Notes under the pieces: generated by a model
The model's database searches: none
What the model saw: the letters and a program-made list of their open reading frames with translations, nothing else
What the model was told of the DNA's origin: nothing
Made by a program: the position numbers and the translations under genes
From: Actinomycetes bacterium
GTDB taxonomy: Bacteria; Actinomycetota; Actinomycetes; Mycobacteriales; Mycobacteriaceae
DNA length: 6,651 nt
NCBI GenBank assembly: GCA_023416315.1
Contig: JAEZIA010000464.1
Coordinates: 1 to 6,651, forward strand
Direction of reading: 5' to 3'
In this document: one piece after another, positions 4,747-6,651 of the stretch
Layout: every line of letters begins with the position of its first letter
How positions within the stretch are numbered: the stretch's first letter is position 1

Positions 4747-5844
4747 TTGCCTGCGAAGTTTTTCTGGTTCCTGCCCACCAACGGCGACAGCCGGTCGATC
4801 GTCGGGGCCTCGCATGCGTCGTCGCACCACATCGTTCCCGACGGATACCGTCCGCCGACGCGGCGGTATCTGGCCGAGGTGGCCAGGGCCGCGGACCGGC
4901 TCGGCTTCGAGGGTGTGCTGACCCCGACCGGAACCTGGTGCGAGGACGCATGGTTGACCGCATCGGCGCTGCTGGCCGAGACCGAGCGGCTGAAGTTCCT
5001 GGTGGCCTTCCGGCCGGGCCTGGTGCCGCCGACGCTGGCGGCCCAGCAGGCGGCGACGCTGCAGCGGTTTTCCGATGGTCGGCTGTTGCTCAATGTGGTC
5101 AGCGGCGGCGACGACGTCGAGCAGCAGCGGTTCGGTGACTGGCTCGACCACGACCAGCGGTATGCGCGCACCGGCGAGTTCCTGCAGATCGTGAAGTCGG
5201 TGTGGGGCCAGGAGTCCTACGATTTCGACGGCGACTACTACAAGATTCGCGATGGCCGGGTCTCGGCGCCGCCGAATCCGTTGCCGGAGTTCTACTTCGG
5301 CGGCTCGTCGGCTGCGGCGCTGCCGATTGCCGCCGAACACGTCGATGTGTACCTCACCTGGGGCGAGCCGCCGCTGGCGGCGAAGGCCAAGATCGACGCG
5401 GTGCGCAAACTGGCGCAGGAGCGCGGCCGCACTCTGCGCTTCGGGATCCGGCTGCACACGATTACCCGCGACACCTCCGCCGCGGCGTGGGCGGTGGCCG
5501 AGGAACTGGTGAACGAGCTGAGCCCGGAGCAGATCGAAGAGGCGACCAGGCTGCACGCCAACTCGGAGTCCGAGGGGCAGCGCAGGATGACCGCGCTGCA
5601 CGGTGGGCGCATCGACAAGCTGGAGATCTACCCGAACCTGTGGGCCGGCGTCGGCCTGGTTCGCGGTGGCGCCGGCACCGCGCTGGTCGGCAGCCACGAA
5701 GAAGTCGCCAACCTGATCTGGGAGTACCACTCCGTCGGCTTCGACGAGTTCATCCTGTCCGGCTACCCGCACCTGGAAGAGGCGTACTGGTTCGCCGAGG
5801 GTGTGCTTCCGATCCTGCGCGCCAAGGGAGTTCTGGCCGCGTAA
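4747..5844 (+). CDS. ssuD: FMNH2-dependent alkanesulfonate monooxygenase
   Basis: A 365-residue bacterial luciferase-like TIM-barrel flavin monooxygenase. SsuD uses reduced FMN and O2 to cleave alkanesulfonates to an aldehyde and sulfite, supplying sulfur when sulfate is scarce. It matches E. coli SsuD (381 aa) almost throughout: FWFLPTNGD (6-14), PTGTWCEDAWL (60-70, Cys65 aligning with E. coli Cys54), FLVAFRPGLVPPT (84-96), YFGGSS (183-188), DVYLTWGEPP (200-209), FGIRLH (232-237), LVRGGAGTALVG (304-315) and SGYPHLEEAY (338-347). The active-site residues Arg226, His228, Arg297 and Tyr331 of E. coli appear here as Arg235, His237, Arg306 and Tyr340. It lacks about 16 C-terminal residues of the E. 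coli protein. The start is TTG, backed by AAGGAG. No flavin reductase (ssuE) or transporter (ssuABC) genes are adjacent, so reduced flavin and substrate uptake must come from elsewhere. Confidence 0.95.
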   Translation: MPAKFFWFLPTNGDSRSIVGASHASSHHIVPDGYRPPTRRYLAEVARAADRLGFEGVLTPTGTWCEDAWLTASALLAETERLKFLVAFRPGLVPPTLAAQQAATLQRFSDGRLLLNVVSGGDDVEQQRFGDWLDHDQRYARTGEFLQIVKSVWGQESYDFDGDYYKIRDGRVSAPPNPLPEFYFGGSSAAALPIAAEHVDVYLTWGEPPLAAKAKIDAVRKLAQERGRTLRFGIRLHTITRDTSAAAWAVAEELVNELSPEQIEEATRLHANSESEGQRRMTALHGGRIDKLEIYPNLWAGVGLVRGGAGTALVGSHEEVANLIWEYHSVGFDEFILSGYPHLEEAYWFAEGVLPILRAKGVLAA

Positions 5845-5850
5845 CCCGCA

Positions 5851-6651
5851 CTAGGCCGCGTCGTCCGCGCCATCGGGCGGTGGGTCGCCGTCGCTGCCCA
5901 ATAGTCGCTCCGGGTGGTGGTAGGGGTTGACGCCGCCGTGCAGCATCGGCAGATCTGGTGGGGGAATCCATTGGGTGGTGCCGTCGGGCAGGATGCGGGT
6001 GCTCCAGCCGCCGGTTTCGACGAGTTGGTTATCGGGTGGGAAGGCCAGGGTGAGGCCGTTGATGTCGGTGGTGCCGCCGTGTTTCCAATCCTTGGCCGCG
6101 TGGTGCACCCCGCTGTGGTAGCCGGGTGCGTCACAACCGGGCCGGGTACAGCCACGGTCTTTGGCGTGCAGGATGATTCGCTGGTCGGCGGTGGCGATGC
6201 GTTTGGTGCGCCCCAACCACAACGCCCGACCGTTGACTCCGTCGAACAGCGCGAGGTAGCAGTAGGCGTGGCTGGCCATCCGGATCAAATCCGGGATCGG
6301 CAACACGGTGCCGCCGGCGGTCACCGCCTGCCCGGCCTGGGCCTGCAGATCCTGGATGGTCGCGGTGGCGATCACGGTCACCGGTAAGCCGTTGTGCTGC
6401 CCGAACTTCGGATCGCCGAGCTGGCCGCGCACCAATGCTTTGAGCGCGTCGTGCTGACGCTGGGCGCAGCTGCGGGTATCGCGGACCGCCGTCTCATCGC
6501 TGGGTGTGGTGGGGGGGGTGTCGTCGGCGGGGTTGCACATGCCGGGGGCGGCGAACTTCGCCAGCCACGCATCGAGTTCGCAGCGTAGTTCGGGGTCGGC
6601 GATCAACCGGCCCACGCTCATGCCGTCGACGCCCTGGCCGCCGCACCACAC
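5851..6651 (-). CDS. 13E12-family HNH endonuclease/DUF222 protein, 5' part missing
   Basis: The 3' 266 codons of a gene continuing beyond the right edge. The text resembles the mycobacterial REP13E12/DUF222 family: ADPELRCELDAWLAKFAAPG (18-37 of this fragment), then GQHNGLPVTVI (84-94), and a C-terminal HNH domain with CTRPGCDAPGYHSGVHH (168-184), GGTTDINGLTLAF (192-204), GGWSTR (214-219) and YHHPERLL (244-251). These are multicopy in mycobacteria and their role is not settled; the HNH fold suggests a nuclease. Compared with family members I recall, the Cys expected at 204 is Phe and the position of the last HNH His is Asn208. Asn is common there, but the Phe may weaken a zinc site. A run of eight C residues (plus-strand G run 6511-6518) encodes Thr-Pro-Pro and is in frame here. 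The stop lies 6 bp from the convergent ssuD stop. Confidence 0.88.
   Translation of the reverse strand: MWCGGQGVDGMSVGRLIADPELRCELDAWLAKFAAPGMCNPADDTPPTTPSDETAVRDTRSCAQRQHDALKALVRGQLGDPKFGQHNGLPVTVIATATIQDLQAQAGQAVTAGGTVLPIPDLIRMASHAYCYLALFDGVNGRALWLGRTKRIATADQRIILHAKDRGCTRPGCDAPGYHSGVHHAAKDWKHGGTTDINGLTLAFPPDNQLVETGGWSTRILPDGTTQWIPPPDLPMLHGGVNPYHHPERLLGSDGDPPPDGADDAA

Noticed and set aside
4732..5772. 346-codon minus-strand frame opposite ssuD
   Set aside because: It is a mirror of ssuD codon bias. SsuD matches its family along its full length on the plus strand.
5202..5930. Plus-strand frame overlapping ssuD and the HNH 3' end
   Set aside because: It is out of frame with ssuD, has an Arg/Gly/Ala-rich composition and runs across a convergent gene junction.
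1..6651. CRISPR array, tRNA/rRNA, insertion sequence ends, prophage or attachment sites
   Set aside because: No regularly spaced repeats beyond the two described, no cloverleaf-like or rRNA-like segments, and no transposase or integrase coding were seen. The 13E12-type gene is a multicopy family but shows no mobile-element ends inside the window.

Overview
The window is GC-rich actinobacterial DNA, almost certainly from a Mycobacterium/Mycolicibacterium-type genome. The best marker is an RbpA that reads nearly residue for residue like the mycobacterial RNA polymerase-binding protein. A 13E12-type HNH nuclease, GTG/TTG starts, and two genes whose -10 boxes sit just upstream of a GTG start (leaderless mRNA, common in mycobacteria) agree with this.

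Layout. Bases 1-117 hold no assignable gene, only a degenerate tandem repeat of about 50 bp. A strong intrinsic terminator (118-147) ends rbpA, which runs leftward (503-165). The intergenic stretch 504-645 carries an ECF-type promoter for rbpA (GGGAAC-N17-CGTTGA) and, facing right, a TACAGT -10 box just before a small Cys4 zinc-finger gene (646-975). That gene probably forms a transcription unit with a RecQ-family helicase (1017-2633), which ends in a PcrA/UvrD-like Tudor module instead of HRDC. A leaderless gene follows (2675-3883), encoding an OmpR/PhoB-type winged helix fused to an alpha/beta hydrolase. Next comes an intergenic stretch with three exact TCTCCAC heptamers at 11-bp pitch (3892-3920), then a secreted lipoprotein of unknown function (3954-4649). 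An orphan FMNH2-dependent alkanesulfonate monooxygenase gene, ssuD (4747-5844, TTG start, strong Shine-Dalgarno), has its own promoter. It converges with only 6 bp to spare on the 3' part of a 13E12-family HNH/DUF222 gene (stop at 5851) that runs off the right edge.

How the genes may work together. rbpA (transcription initiation, stress-inducible) and zinc finger-recQ (DNA repair) are divergent neighbours. The most unusual part is 2634-3953: a DNA-binding protein with a hydrolase as its putative sensory domain, a palindrome inside its own promoter spacer, and helically phased direct repeats of the kind OmpR-type winged helices bind, in front of the adjacent lipoprotein gene. A hydrolase-regulator controlling itself and/or the lipoprotein is a testable hypothesis, not something the sequence proves. 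The remaining genes look like ordinary mycobacterial chromosome. I see no tRNA, rRNA, CRISPR array, insertion sequence or prophage.
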